A stretch of 64,000 bases of DNA from Hymenobacter terrenus (GTDB lineage: Bacteria > Bacteroidota > Bacteroidia > Cytophagales > Hymenobacteraceae), in assembly GCF_000972495.1 (NCBI RefSeq), contig NZ_LATM01000017.1, positions 57,064 to 121,063 on the forward strand. Direction: 5' to 3'. A program made the position numbers and the translations under genes. How positions within the stretch are numbered: the stretch's first letter is position 1; each line of letters opens with the position of its first letter. Below are positions 1 through 8,818 of this stretch, one piece after another. The notes beneath the pieces were generated by a model that did no database searches, was not told the DNA's origin, and was given only the letters and a program-made list of their open reading frames with translations.

Positions 1-89
1 AGCGAAATCATGAAATTTCAGGCGGAGATTGGGTATATTTAGACAGTTAACCACTGTTAGTTTATACACTACTTCAAAATCTACTGGTT

Positions 90-1136
90 ATGCTTTCCCG
101 CTTCCGTGACTTACGCTATTTATTTGCTTATACGTTGCCGCTTACGGCCGCCTTGGGCCTGGTGCTAGGTGGCGCTTTTACCTGGCTTACCCTCGCATAC
201 ACTTTTGGACTGGTGCCCTTGGTAGAGTGGTTGCGGCCACCCGTACGGGTCGAGGCCGGCGTAGCAGCCGCCACCGAAACCAAGCGACATATTTTCTTCG
301 ACGGGCTGCTGTACCTAAATGTGCCTTTGCAATACGGGTTGTTGGCGTTTTTTCTATACTCGCTTCAGAATCAGAACTTCTCGGCCTTCGAAATTGCGGG
401 GGCGATATTCAGCGTTGGTATTTGTTGCGGCGCACTGGGCATCAACGTGGCGCACGAGCTGGGGCACCGCTCCCGCGGCTGGGAGCAGCGCTTGGCGCAG
501 GCGTTGCTGCTGAGCACGTGGTACCCACACTTTTTCATTGAGCACAACCGCGGCCATCACCGCCACGTGGCCACGCCCCTCGACCCGGTTACTGCCCGTC
601 TGGATGAGGCATTCTGGCGCTTTCTGCCCCGGGCGGTGCTCGGTGAGTTCCGTTCGGCCTGGGACCTGGAGGTTGAGCGGCTGCGGCGGCAGGATCGGGC
701 GCTGTGGTCAGTAGGCAATCAGATGCTGCAATTTCAGATGGTACAGGTACTACTGGCGGGGCTGGTAGTGGGGTGGTTTGGGCTGGCAGGCTTATTGGCC
801 TGGTTGGGAGCAGCAGTGGTGGGCTACGTGCTGTTTCAGCTGGTCAACTACGTTGAGCATTATGGCCTGCTGCGCCGCCAAACGCGGCCGGGCCAATATG
901 AGCGGGTGCAGCCCCACCATTCCTGGAACTCTGAACACGCCCTAGGCCGCATTCTACTCTACGAGCTGACCCGCCACTCCGACCACCATTACCAGGCGTC
1001 CCGGCCCTATCAGACGCTCCGCCACCAGCCGGCTAGCCCCCAGATGCCCACTGGCTACCCCGGCATGATGCTGCTAGCCACCGTGCCGCCCCTCTGGTTT
1101 CGGGTGATGAATAAGCGAGTGCCGGTTGACAATTAG
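90..1136 (+). CDS. alkB: AlkB-type alkane 1-monooxygenase / fatty acid desaturase-like membrane hydroxylase
   Basis: Integral-membrane non-haem di-iron monooxygenase of 348 residues, expected to hydroxylate the terminal carbon of alkanes or similar chains with electrons from a rubredoxin-type partner. The histidine boxes are visible: HELGHR near residue 122, EHNRGHHRHVATPLDP near 151, the family-typical NYVEHYG, and LTRHSDHH near 295. Hydrophobic segments occur near residues 10-45, 70-120 and 225-260. It is somewhat shorter than Pseudomonas AlkB (about 400), as is common in Bacteroidota. No rubredoxin or rubredoxin reductase gene lies in the window, so the electron donor must be encoded elsewhere. 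It stands alone and converges with the M28 peptidase. The family is well supported; the exact substrate (alkane or another lipid chain) is inferred. Confidence 0.88.
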   Translation: MLSRFRDLRYLFAYTLPLTAALGLVLGGAFTWLTLAYTFGLVPLVEWLRPPVRVEAGVAAATETKRHIFFDGLLYLNVPLQYGLLAFFLYSLQNQNFSAFEIAGAIFSVGICCGALGINVAHELGHRSRGWEQRLAQALLLSTWYPHFFIEHNRGHHRHVATPLDPVTARLDEAFWRFLPRAVLGEFRSAWDLEVERLRRQDRALWSVGNQMLQFQMVQVLLAGLVVGWFGLAGLLAWLGAAVVGYVLFQLVNYVEHYGLLRRQTRPGQYERVQPHHSWNSEHALGRILLYELTRHSDHHYQASRPYQTLRHQPASPQMPTGYPGMMLLATVPPLWFRVMNKRVPVDN

Positions 1137-1244
1137 CAGCCGTTCTGATCATACTCGTTGCTCTTCCGGAATAGCTACTAATTACTAAGTGGTCAAACAG
1201 CCCGTCCTGCTGAGCATAGCCGTAGCTCTGGTGTAACCGGCTCT

Positions 1245-2108
1245 CTACAACCCCAGCAAGACCCCGAACACGCCATTCACGACCTGGGCCATGCGCGGGA
1301 AATCCAGTGTGTCAATGGTGTCGGTTTTTTGATGGTAGTTGGGGTTGCGCAGGAAGGAGGTGTCGTTAATCATGACGGCATCATAGCCGTGGCGCCAGTA
1401 GTTGCGGTGGTCGGAAAGGCCGGCAAGGCCCATGGCTTCGGGCAGGTTGATCCGCTGCACGTCGAGCTTGCCAGTGTGGGGCTGCATGAGGGCCTGCACT
1501 TGCTGGGTGAACTGCTCCTGGCCGGTTTTGCCCACTACCACAATGAAATTGCCGGTGCTGGGGTACTGGGCGGCCAAGGCTTCGTTGGGAAAGTTCTGCG
1601 ACTTGGGTTCATCGCTGAAGTAACCAATCATCTCATAGCAGAGCATGGCGCGCACGGGCACTTTGGCTGTGTGCAGGGCTTTGGCGTGCACGGCACTGCC
1701 CATGTGCTCGGTGGCAAAATAGGGCGGCTCCTCATTGGGATACGCCACAAAATCGAGACGGTGGCGGAGCAGAGGACGGTGCTCGTGCACAAGGCGGGCG
1801 GTTTCGAGCAGGCCGGCTACGGCACTGGCGTTATCGTCGGCGCCGGGCTGGTCGCCGCACACATCATAGTGCGCGCCGATGATGATACGCTCGGCATCGG
1901 GCGGCCCAAAGGAGGCAATAATGTTGCGGTAGGGTCGGCCTTCGGCGTAGAAATTCTGCTCCGTAACGCTGCATTCGAGCTTTTGAAAAGCGGCCTTGAT
2001 GTAGTCGGCGGCTTTGTTGAGCGAGCCGAGGTTGTGGCAATTGCGAGCGGGGTGCAGGGTGGTTAAAAACTGTACATCGGCGTGGAGGCGAGTCTGGTCT
2101 GCTTGCAT
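1245..2108 (-). CDS. M28 family zinc aminopeptidase
   Basis: Co-catalytic two-zinc exopeptidase of the M28 (aminopeptidase Y / glutaminyl cyclase-like) family, about 287 residues. Metal-site motifs are in the right order: GAHYD (His near residue 80), GADDNAS (Asp near 92), the NEEPP pair (near 127, general base and ligand), and the late SDHRNYW and NPNYHQKTDTIDTL segments that supply the last ligand. I chose the ATG at 2108 (protein begins MQADQTR); the reading frame stays open to 2201, but the extra 31 residues look non-coding and crowd the divergent A2M promoter. No clear signal peptide is seen from this start, so a cytoplasmic location is possible. It is transcribed divergently from the A2M gene. 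The peptide substrate is unknown. Confidence 0.85.
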   Translation of the reverse strand: MQADQTRLHADVQFLTTLHPARNCHNLGSLNKAADYIKAAFQKLECSVTEQNFYAEGRPYRNIIASFGPPDAERIIIGAHYDVCGDQPGADDNASAVAGLLETARLVHEHRPLLRHRLDFVAYPNEEPPYFATEHMGSAVHAKALHTAKVPVRAMLCYEMIGYFSDEPKSQNFPNEALAAQYPSTGNFIVVVGKTGQEQFTQQVQALMQPHTGKLDVQRINLPEAMGLAGLSDHRNYWRHGYDAVMINDTSFLRNPNYHQKTDTIDTLDFPRMAQVVNGVFGVLLGL

Positions 2109-2249
2109 GGAGAGGCGGGAAGAATAGGCGAAGTCTATACGGTTTTCTGGGCCCTGGGGCGGATAATGATTACTAATTCCTGGGGCGATGCTAAGTAACA
2201 TCGGGTTTTTTCTACCTTTCCGAACTATTACGCTTCAGCTTCGCAATTT

Positions 2250-5200
2250 ATGCTTTCCAACTCTCTGCGGCGGCTCCCGCTGCTGCTTTTTCTGGCGTTG
2301 TTCGCCGCGTCATCGTGCTCCAAAAAGACCGCCCAGGAGCAAGCCGCCGCTCAGCTACAAACGGATGGCGACGAAATCGACCCCTACTCTAACCTCGTGT
2401 TCACCTTCGACGAGAAGGTGGTTGACGAGGCCCAGCAGAACCGCTGGGACACCACGCGCTACGTCAGCTTCTCGCCGGCCGTGCGCGGCAAATTTAAGTG
2501 GACGGGTGACCGGGAGCTGACGTTTTCACCGCTGGAGCCGTTCCGGCCCAGCACGGTGTTCAAGGCCGCTTTGCGGCCCGAAACCCTGCCCAGCGACAAA
2601 CAAAAGCTGGCGCTGAACCGGGCCAAATTCCACACGCCGTACCTGGATATGAGCGCGCCGCAGGTGTTCTACGGCAGCTCGAAGCGGGCCGCTGGCACGG
2701 CCGAGCTGCGCGCCAACCTCGTGTTCAACTACCCCGTGCGGCCCTCCGATTTGAGGTCGCGGCTGAAGGTGACCCAGGATGGCAACCCAGTGGCGGTCGA
2801 AATCAATTCGGCGGAGCCTGATAAGCTCGTCGCGGTGAGCTTCATGCAGGACGTGCGCCAAGGCTCACCTTTGCAAATAGACATTGCCCCGGGACTGCGC
2901 CCCGCCGCCGGCACCAAGGCCACCGAACAAACCCTCACCACCCAAGCCGAAGTGCCCGACCAAAGCGAGCTGCAAGTGCGGGAGTTGACTGGCTCGCTGC
3001 TCAACGGCCAACCCGTGGTAACGGTGCTACTGAACCAACCCGTGACCGCCTCCGACATCCAGGCCAACCTGAAAGTGACGCCCACGGTGGCTTTTTCGGC
3101 GGAAGCGCTGGAGAGCGGCTTTGCCCTGCGCGGCGGGTTTGAGGTGGGCAAAACCTATCAGATAAGCTTATCGGCGGGTACGCGCGGCCTGCTGGGCGGC
3201 TCGTTGAGCGAAAATTTTAGTCAGGCCGTATCGTTTGGCGACGAGCACCCGAGCCTGAGCTTCACCAGCACCGACAAGGCCATGTACCTCGATGCGCTGG
3301 GGGCCCGCAACCTGGGCCTGCGCATCAACGCGGTGCAGAAAGTGAAGGTGACCATTGCCAAGGTGTACGCCAACAACATCCAGCAATTTTTGCGGGGCGA
3401 AAAGCAGTACGGCTATCCTGAGTATGACGAGGACGAGCCCCGCGAATCGAATACCGACGAAAATGGCGACTACGTGGACCGCAGCTTCCGGTATTACGAC
3501 ACCGAAACCGTGGGCAACATCCTGTCGGAGCGCACGATTTCGGTGGATGGCCTGCCCAAGGAGGCGGGCCTGCGCCTGCTCAACCTCAACCTGAAAGAGC
3601 TGGAGTTTCAGGGGCCAATGAAGGGCCTGTATGTGGTGCGGGTGCAGGACACCGAACGCCAGTGGCTGCAAGTAAGCAAGCTGGTGGCCGTGACCGACGT
3701 GGGCCTGATTGTGAAGCAGGGCGCGACCGGCGGTACGGTGGTATTTGCCAACTCTATCCGGACGGCCGAGCCGATGAGCGGCGTGACGGTGAATCTGGTC
3801 AGCTCCAACAATCAGGTGATTGGCACCACTACCACCGACAAATCGGGCGTGGCGCAGTTCGATTCGGCCGCGTCGATGAAGCGCTTCTCGCTGGGCATGG
3901 TTACGGCGGTGACGGATGCCGACTTTTCATTTCTGGACCTGACCCAAAGCCGGGTCGAAACCTCGCGGTTTGAGGTGGGTGGTATGACTTCCAACGCGGC
4001 CCATTACCAGGCGTTTTTGTACGGCGACCGCAACTTGTACCGGCCCGGCGACACAGTGCGGACTAACACCGTGATTCGGACTGAGGACTGGAAAACCCCA
4101 CCCACGGGCCTACCGCTAAAAATCCGGCTGCTGCTACCCTCGGGTAAGGAATACAGCAGCTTGCAGCAGAAGCTGAGCGCGGCCGGCTCGTTTGAGAGCC
4201 GCTTTATCCTGCCGCCGACCATCATGACGGGCCTATACACCATGGAGGTGCTCACCGGCAATGACGTGCTGCTGACTTCGCGCCAAATCAGCGTGGAAGA
4301 ATTCATTCCGGACCGCATGAAGGTGACCGTAACCACCACGCCCAAGGTACTGAAACCGGAGCAAGAGGCGACGGCCAATATCACGGCTGTGAACCTATTT
4401 GGCCCGCCCGCCGCTGACCGCAAATTTGAGGTCGAATTCTCCTTGAAGCAGAAGAGCTTTAGCCCCAAAAAATACCCGAATTATAGCTTCGATATAAGTA
4501 GCAGCACCAGCCTCGGCGATATTGACAGCCATGGCTGGGCTAGCAGCTCACCTGAACGCATTGGCAAAACCGTGCGCGCAGGCACCACCGATGCCGCCGG
4601 CCACGGCACGGCCACCTACACCGTACCCAACTACACCGATTTTGGTACGCTGGAAGGTGTGGCCTTCGCCACGGTATTCGACGAAACCGGCCGGCCCGTG
4701 AATCGCCTCGCCAGCTTCGAGGTACAAACCCAAGCCACAATGTTCGGCATTGAGAATCTGCCCAGCCTTGTTGGCACCCGGCAGCCGCTGACGGTGAAGC
4801 TGCTAGCCCTTACCCCCACTGAGCGGCCTACTACGGCCCAGGCCGAAGTGAAAGTGGTGCGCATGCTCTGGGAAACCGTGTTGGAGCGCCAAGGCGGCCG
4901 CTACGTTTATAATTCGCAGCGCCGGGCCCAAACCATTCTGAACCAAACCCGCACCGTGGGCGCCGAAACCAGCTTCAGCTTCACGCCCATTTATTCGGGC
5001 GAATACGAGGTACGCATCAGCCGGCCGGGCGCCAGCAGCTTCGTCACGCAGCAGTTTTACGCCTACGGCTACGGCGACACACAGGCTAATGCCTTCGAGG
5101 TAAACACCGAGGGCGAGGTAACCATTGAGGCCGACAAGCCCAAGTACGAGCCCGGCGAAACGGCCAAGCTATTGCTGAAAACGCCCTTCGCGGGCCGCAT

Positions 5201-7811
5201 TCTGGTGACGGTAGAGCGGGCCAATGTGCTCAACCATTTCTACGTAAACACCGACGGCAAAGCGGCCGAGGTAGAAATTCCGATCAAAGCTGAACACGTG
5301 CCCAACGTGTACGTGACAGCGACGGCCGTGCGCGCCCTCAATGGCACCGACCGCCTGCCCCTCACCGTGGCCCGCGGCTTCCTGCCGCTCACCGTTGAGA
5401 AGGCCGATTCGCGCCTGGCCGTAGCCATTGCCGCGCCCGCCACCAGTCGCTCCCAGAGGTGGCAGACCGTGGAAGTCAACACCGCGCCCCGCGCCCAGGT
5501 CACCCTGGCCCTAGTGGATGAAGGCATTCTTCAGCTCAAAAACTACCAGACGCCCGACCCCCACGCCTACTTCTACCAGAAGCGCGCCCTGGAAGTATCG
5601 GCATTTGACGTGTACCCGTTCATCCTGCCGGAGCTGGGTACCAGCAGCAGCGGTGGCGACGCTGCTGACATGGCCCGCCGCACCAACCCCGTGCCCAACC
5701 GCCGCGTGAAGCTGGTGGCTAAATGGAGCGGCGTGCTCACCGCCGACGGCGACGGCAAAGTGCGCTACAAAGTCCGCGTGCCGCAGTTCAGTGGGGCGCT
5801 CCGCATCATGGCAGTTGCTTATAAAGACGACGGCTTCGGCTCGGCCGAATTCACGATGAAGGTGGCCGACCCGGTGGTGATTTCGACGGCGCTGCCGCGG
5901 TTTATGAGCCCCGACGACACGATTGACGTGCCGGTAACGCTGACGAATACAACGAATAAGAAACTCGAAATCAGCGTCGGATGCATCTCAAAAGGCCCTG
6001 TATTACGTGCTCCTAAAAAAGGCACTAGCTATGTAGAATCAGAGGACATTTATCACTCTCGTACTCTAGCACCGAACGCGGAAGAACGGGTGCGGTTTCG
6101 CTACGTGGCTACTGGTATTGGGGAGGCAGCAATTACAGTGAAGGCTGCTATTGTGAAATACAGGAATGACCACACAGATAATGCAACCGTAATCGAGGAA
6201 TTTACCGAAATAACCGAACTCCCGATTCGCCCCGCCGCCTCGCTCGAAAAGCGCACTGGCAGCGGCATAATTGCTGGTGGAGCCACGCTCCCGCTCAATC
6301 TGCAAACCGACTTCCTGCCCTCCTCGCTGACCAGCCGGCTGGTGGTGAGTCGCTCGCCGCTGACGGAGTTCAGCAAGGACCTGCGCTACTTGCTGCAATA
6401 CCCCTACGGCTGCCTGGAGCAAACGGTGTCGGCCGCCTTCCCGCAGCTGTACTATGGGGATTTGGCGTCCACTTTGCAGCAGAAAACGGGGGCCGCGGCC
6501 AAGGCTCAGCGTTACAATCCCAATTACCACGTACAGGAGGCCATCCGGAAGATTGAGGCCATGCAGCTCTACAACGGCAGCCTCAGCTACTGGCCGGGTG
6601 GCGACTACGACAACTGGTGGGCCACGGCCTACGCGGCGCATTTCCTGCAAGAAGCTCAGCAGGCAGGCTTCGCAGTGAATAAATCGGTTCTCGACAAAGT
6701 GTTGAAATACCTGGCTTTCCGCCTCAAAAAGCGCGAAACCGAAGACTATCAGTACTTCGACGTCAGCCACATTGCCCGGCAGCGCACCATCGCCAAAAAG
6801 GAAATTGCCTACTCGCTCTACGTGCTAGCCCTGGCTGGCCGGCAAGACCCCGTGGCCCTAAACTACTACCGCGCCAACCGCCCGCTGCTGGCCGAAGACT
6901 CTAGGTTCCTGCTGGCCTGCACCCAGGGCCTGCTCGGCAACCAACGCCAGTTCCGCGAGCTGCTACCGACCCGGTTTGGGGGCGAAACCGCCGCCGGGCG
7001 GGCGCTCGATGGCTCCTTCTATTCGCCCATCCGCGACGAAGGCCTAGTGCTGAATGCCCTCGTCACGACCGACCCAAATAACCCGCAGGTGCCCATCCTG
7101 GCCCGCCAGCTCAGCCGCCAGCTGAGACAGGCCAGCTGGCTCAATACGCAGGAAAGCGCCTTCGCCCTGCTGGCCCTCGGCAAAATAGCCCGCCAAAATG
7201 CCCGGAGCACTGCCACCGCCACGCTCACTATCAACGGCAAGCCAGCGGGCAACTTCACCGGCAAAGACTTGACGATAACCAACGTGGCCAACCGCAACGT
7301 GAGCATCCGCACCGCCGGCAAAGGCAGCCTCTACTACTTCTGGGAAACCGAGGGCATCTCGGCCAGCGGGCAGGTTCGGGAGGAAGATGCTTACCTGAAA
7401 GTGCGGCGCTTTTTCCTCAACCGCGACGGCCAGCCGCTGGGCTCCCCCACCTTCCAGCAGAATGATTTAGTCGTGGTGAAAATTACCCTCGAAGCCGGTG
7501 ACGCAGCGGGCGAAATCAAAAACGTGGCCATTACCGACCTGCTGCCAGCGGGGTTGGAGATTGAGAACCCGCGCATCGGCGCCCTCCGGGAGCTGAACTG
7601 GGCCACCGATGCCACCCAACCCGATTACCTGGATGTGCGCGACGACCGGATTAACCTCTTCACCACTGCTACGGGCTCACCGAAATCGTTTTACTACCTC
7701 TGTCGTGCGGTGTCGAAGGGCACTTTCAAGCTCGGCCCCGTGAATGCCGACGCGATGTATAACGCGGAGTACCATTCCTACAACGGGTCTGGAGTGGTGA
7801 GTGTGAAATAA
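2250..7811 (+). CDS. Alpha-2-macroglobulin family lipoprotein (thioester type)
   Basis: Very large (1853 aa) periplasmic protease-trapping lipoprotein, bacterial A2M (YfhM-like). An N-terminal lipoprotein signal ends at FAASSC (Cys near residue 24). Serial macroglobulin-like beta domains fill residues 30-1000. The A2M core follows, with LVDEGILQL near 1090 and VAKWSGVLTADGDGKVR near 1155. The thioester motif GCLEQ has its Cys at residue 1388, followed by the helical TED-type domain (NGSLSYWPGGDYDNWW). The thioester is intact, unlike many non-thioester bacterial A2Ms. In Proteobacteria this family pairs with pbpC; here PBP1C is two genes downstream on the same strand, which supports a shared envelope-repair and protease-defence role. 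Codon use turns slightly AT-richer around 5940-6220, inside the gene, without breaking the frame. Confidence 0.93.
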   Translation: MLSNSLRRLPLLLFLALFAASSCSKKTAQEQAAAQLQTDGDEIDPYSNLVFTFDEKVVDEAQQNRWDTTRYVSFSPAVRGKFKWTGDRELTFSPLEPFRPSTVFKAALRPETLPSDKQKLALNRAKFHTPYLDMSAPQVFYGSSKRAAGTAELRANLVFNYPVRPSDLRSRLKVTQDGNPVAVEINSAEPDKLVAVSFMQDVRQGSPLQIDIAPGLRPAAGTKATEQTLTTQAEVPDQSELQVRELTGSLLNGQPVVTVLLNQPVTASDIQANLKVTPTVAFSAEALESGFALRGGFEVGKTYQISLSAGTRGLLGGSLSENFSQAVSFGDEHPSLSFTSTDKAMYLDALGARNLGLRINAVQKVKVTIAKVYANNIQQFLRGEKQYGYPEYDEDEPRESNTDENGDYVDRSFRYYDTETVGNILSERTISVDGLPKEAGLRLLNLNLKELEFQGPMKGLYVVRVQDTERQWLQVSKLVAVTDVGLIVKQGATGGTVVFANSIRTAEPMSGVTVNLVSSNNQVIGTTTTDKSGVAQFDSAASMKRFSLGMVTAVTDADFSFLDLTQSRVETSRFEVGGMTSNAAHYQAFLYGDRNLYRPGDTVRTNTVIRTEDWKTPPTGLPLKIRLLLPSGKEYSSLQQKLSAAGSFESRFILPPTIMTGLYTMEVLTGNDVLLTSRQISVEEFIPDRMKVTVTTTPKVLKPEQEATANITAVNLFGPPAADRKFEVEFSLKQKSFSPKKYPNYSFDISSSTSLGDIDSHGWASSSPERIGKTVRAGTTDAAGHGTATYTVPNYTDFGTLEGVAFATVFDETGRPVNRLASFEVQTQATMFGIENLPSLVGTRQPLTVKLLALTPTERPTTAQAEVKVVRMLWETVLERQGGRYVYNSQRRAQTILNQTRTVGAETSFSFTPIYSGEYEVRISRPGASSFVTQQFYAYGYGDTQANAFEVNTEGEVTIEADKPKYEPGETAKLLLKTPFAGRILVTVERANVLNHFYVNTDGKAAEVEIPIKAEHVPNVYVTATAVRALNGTDRLPLTVARGFLPLTVEKADSRLAVAIAAPATSRSQRWQTVEVNTAPRAQVTLALVDEGILQLKNYQTPDPHAYFYQKRALEVSAFDVYPFILPELGTSSSGGDAADMARRTNPVPNRRVKLVAKWSGVLTADGDGKVRYKVRVPQFSGALRIMAVAYKDDGFGSAEFTMKVADPVVISTALPRFMSPDDTIDVPVTLTNTTNKKLEISVGCISKGPVLRAPKKGTSYVESEDIYHSRTLAPNAEERVRFRYVATGIGEAAITVKAAIVKYRNDHTDNATVIEEFTEITELPIRPAASLEKRTGSGIIAGGATLPLNLQTDFLPSSLTSRLVVSRSPLTEFSKDLRYLLQYPYGCLEQTVSAAFPQLYYGDLASTLQQKTGAAAKAQRYNPNYHVQEAIRKIEAMQLYNGSLSYWPGGDYDNWWATAYAAHFLQEAQQAGFAVNKSVLDKVLKYLAFRLKKRETEDYQYFDVSHIARQRTIAKKEIAYSLYVLALAGRQDPVALNYYRANRPLLAEDSRFLLACTQGLLGNQRQFRELLPTRFGGETAAGRALDGSFYSPIRDEGLVLNALVTTDPNNPQVPILARQLSRQLRQASWLNTQESAFALLALGKIARQNARSTATATLTINGKPAGNFTGKDLTITNVANRNVSIRTAGKGSLYYFWETEGISASGQVREEDAYLKVRRFFLNRDGQPLGSPTFQQNDLVVVKITLEAGDAAGEIKNVAITDLLPAGLEIENPRIGALRELNWATDATQPDYLDVRDDRINLFTTATGSPKSFYYLCRAVSKGTFKLGPVNADAMYNAEYHSYNGSGVVSVK

Positions 7812-7927
7812 TAGACTTGGCCTCGTCCTGAATACTGGCACATCAGCCTTGGTTGTCCGCAGCCTATGGCCGGTGCCCGCCGCGCAGGTGTTTATTTTGG
7901 CTCCCATTTCTCATCTTGCGTCCGTTC

Positions 7928-8806
7928 ATGCAGTTGCTATATCTCGTTTTTGGCGCCAACGTCAAGAATCATTTCCAAGCTAATTTCTCTATTCTTTCCT
8001 TTTTGCGGCAGGGGGAGGCATTGAGTGGCATCACGGTGGTGACCGATGCGCCCGGCTTTTACCAGCATCTGGCAGGGCACGTCACGGTGCTACCCATTGA
8101 TGAGGCCACCATACGGAAGTGGAAAGGAGAGTTCGACTTTTTCTGGCGAATCAAAATCAAGGCGCTGGAGCACGTGGCCCGGCAGCAGCCCGATCAGACC
8201 CTACTCTACCTCGATTCCGACACGTTTTTGCACGGCTCGCTGCCGCAGCTCTCGGCCGAGTTGGAGGCGGGCCGGGCCTTCATGCACGAGTCCGAGGGCA
8301 CCTTGGCCGAGGCCCGTTCCAAAACCGAACAGCGCATGTGGCAGCAAATCAAGGGACAGTCTTTTGGCGGGGTGCGCCTCCACGAGCGCCACGCCATGTG
8401 GAACGCGGGCGTGGTGGGTATTCCGGCCGAAAAAGCCACCGAGACCATTGCTCTGGCCCTGAATATCTGCGACGATTTCAACCGGCAACAGGTAACGCCC
8501 CGGCTCATCGAACAGTTTGCACTGTCGGTGGCGCTGGCCGAAACCTATCCGCTGCACGCCGCCCGGCCCTACATCGGCCACTACTGGAGCACCAAAGATG
8601 AGTGGAACGAGCACATTGCTGCATTCCTGCTGGAATCGCACTTACAGCAGCGCACCGTGGCTGACGAATTGGCTGCCCTCGCCAGCTTTGATTTCCGTGT
8701 GGCCCCAGTGAAGAAGATGCTGAAAAATACCCGCTGGCGCCTGCACCACTTGGTCGACCGCCTGTTTCCGCCCCGGGAAATCGTATACGCCGGCACCGAA
8801 GCCTAA
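7928..8806 (+). CDS. Putative GT-A type glycosyltransferase
   Basis: 292-residue soluble protein between the A2M and pbpC genes. The start at 7928 (MQLLYLVFGANVKNH) is preferred over the upstream in-frame GTG/ATG options, because the first strand of the fold begins there. Features suggesting a nucleotide-sugar GT-A fold are the opening beta strand, the DSD triad at residues 96-98 in LLYLDSDTFLHG (metal/UDP-sugar binding) and NAGVVGI near 160, a pattern common in such transferases. It ends 12 bp before pbpC and is surely co-transcribed with it. An envelope polysaccharide or cell-wall role is inferred from context; donor and acceptor cannot be read. Confidence is moderate for 'glycosyltransferase' and high that it is a real gene. 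Confidence 0.7.
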   Translation: MQLLYLVFGANVKNHFQANFSILSFLRQGEALSGITVVTDAPGFYQHLAGHVTVLPIDEATIRKWKGEFDFFWRIKIKALEHVARQQPDQTLLYLDSDTFLHGSLPQLSAELEAGRAFMHESEGTLAEARSKTEQRMWQQIKGQSFGGVRLHERHAMWNAGVVGIPAEKATETIALALNICDDFNRQQVTPRLIEQFALSVALAETYPLHAARPYIGHYWSTKDEWNEHIAAFLLESHLQQRTVADELAALASFDFRVAPVKKMLKNTRWRLHHLVDRLFPPREIVYAGTEA

Positions 8807-8818
8807 CCCTGCGCACCC

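Noticed and set aside
1329..2066. Long plus-strand frame (245 codons) opposite the M28 peptidase
   Set aside because: It is antisense to a gene with all metal-binding motifs; the product is low-complexity Gly/Val/His sequence typical of a GC-rich shadow frame.
2188..2215. Hairpin CGATG...CATCG followed by six Ts between the M28 and A2M genes
   Set aside because: It would terminate on the plus strand right before the A2M start, where no upstream plus-strand gene ends; the 5-bp stem is probably chance.
6066..6770. Minus-strand frame of 234 codons inside the A2M gene
   Set aside because: Lies wholly within the A2M TED-region coding sequence, which has conserved motifs; no recognisable product.
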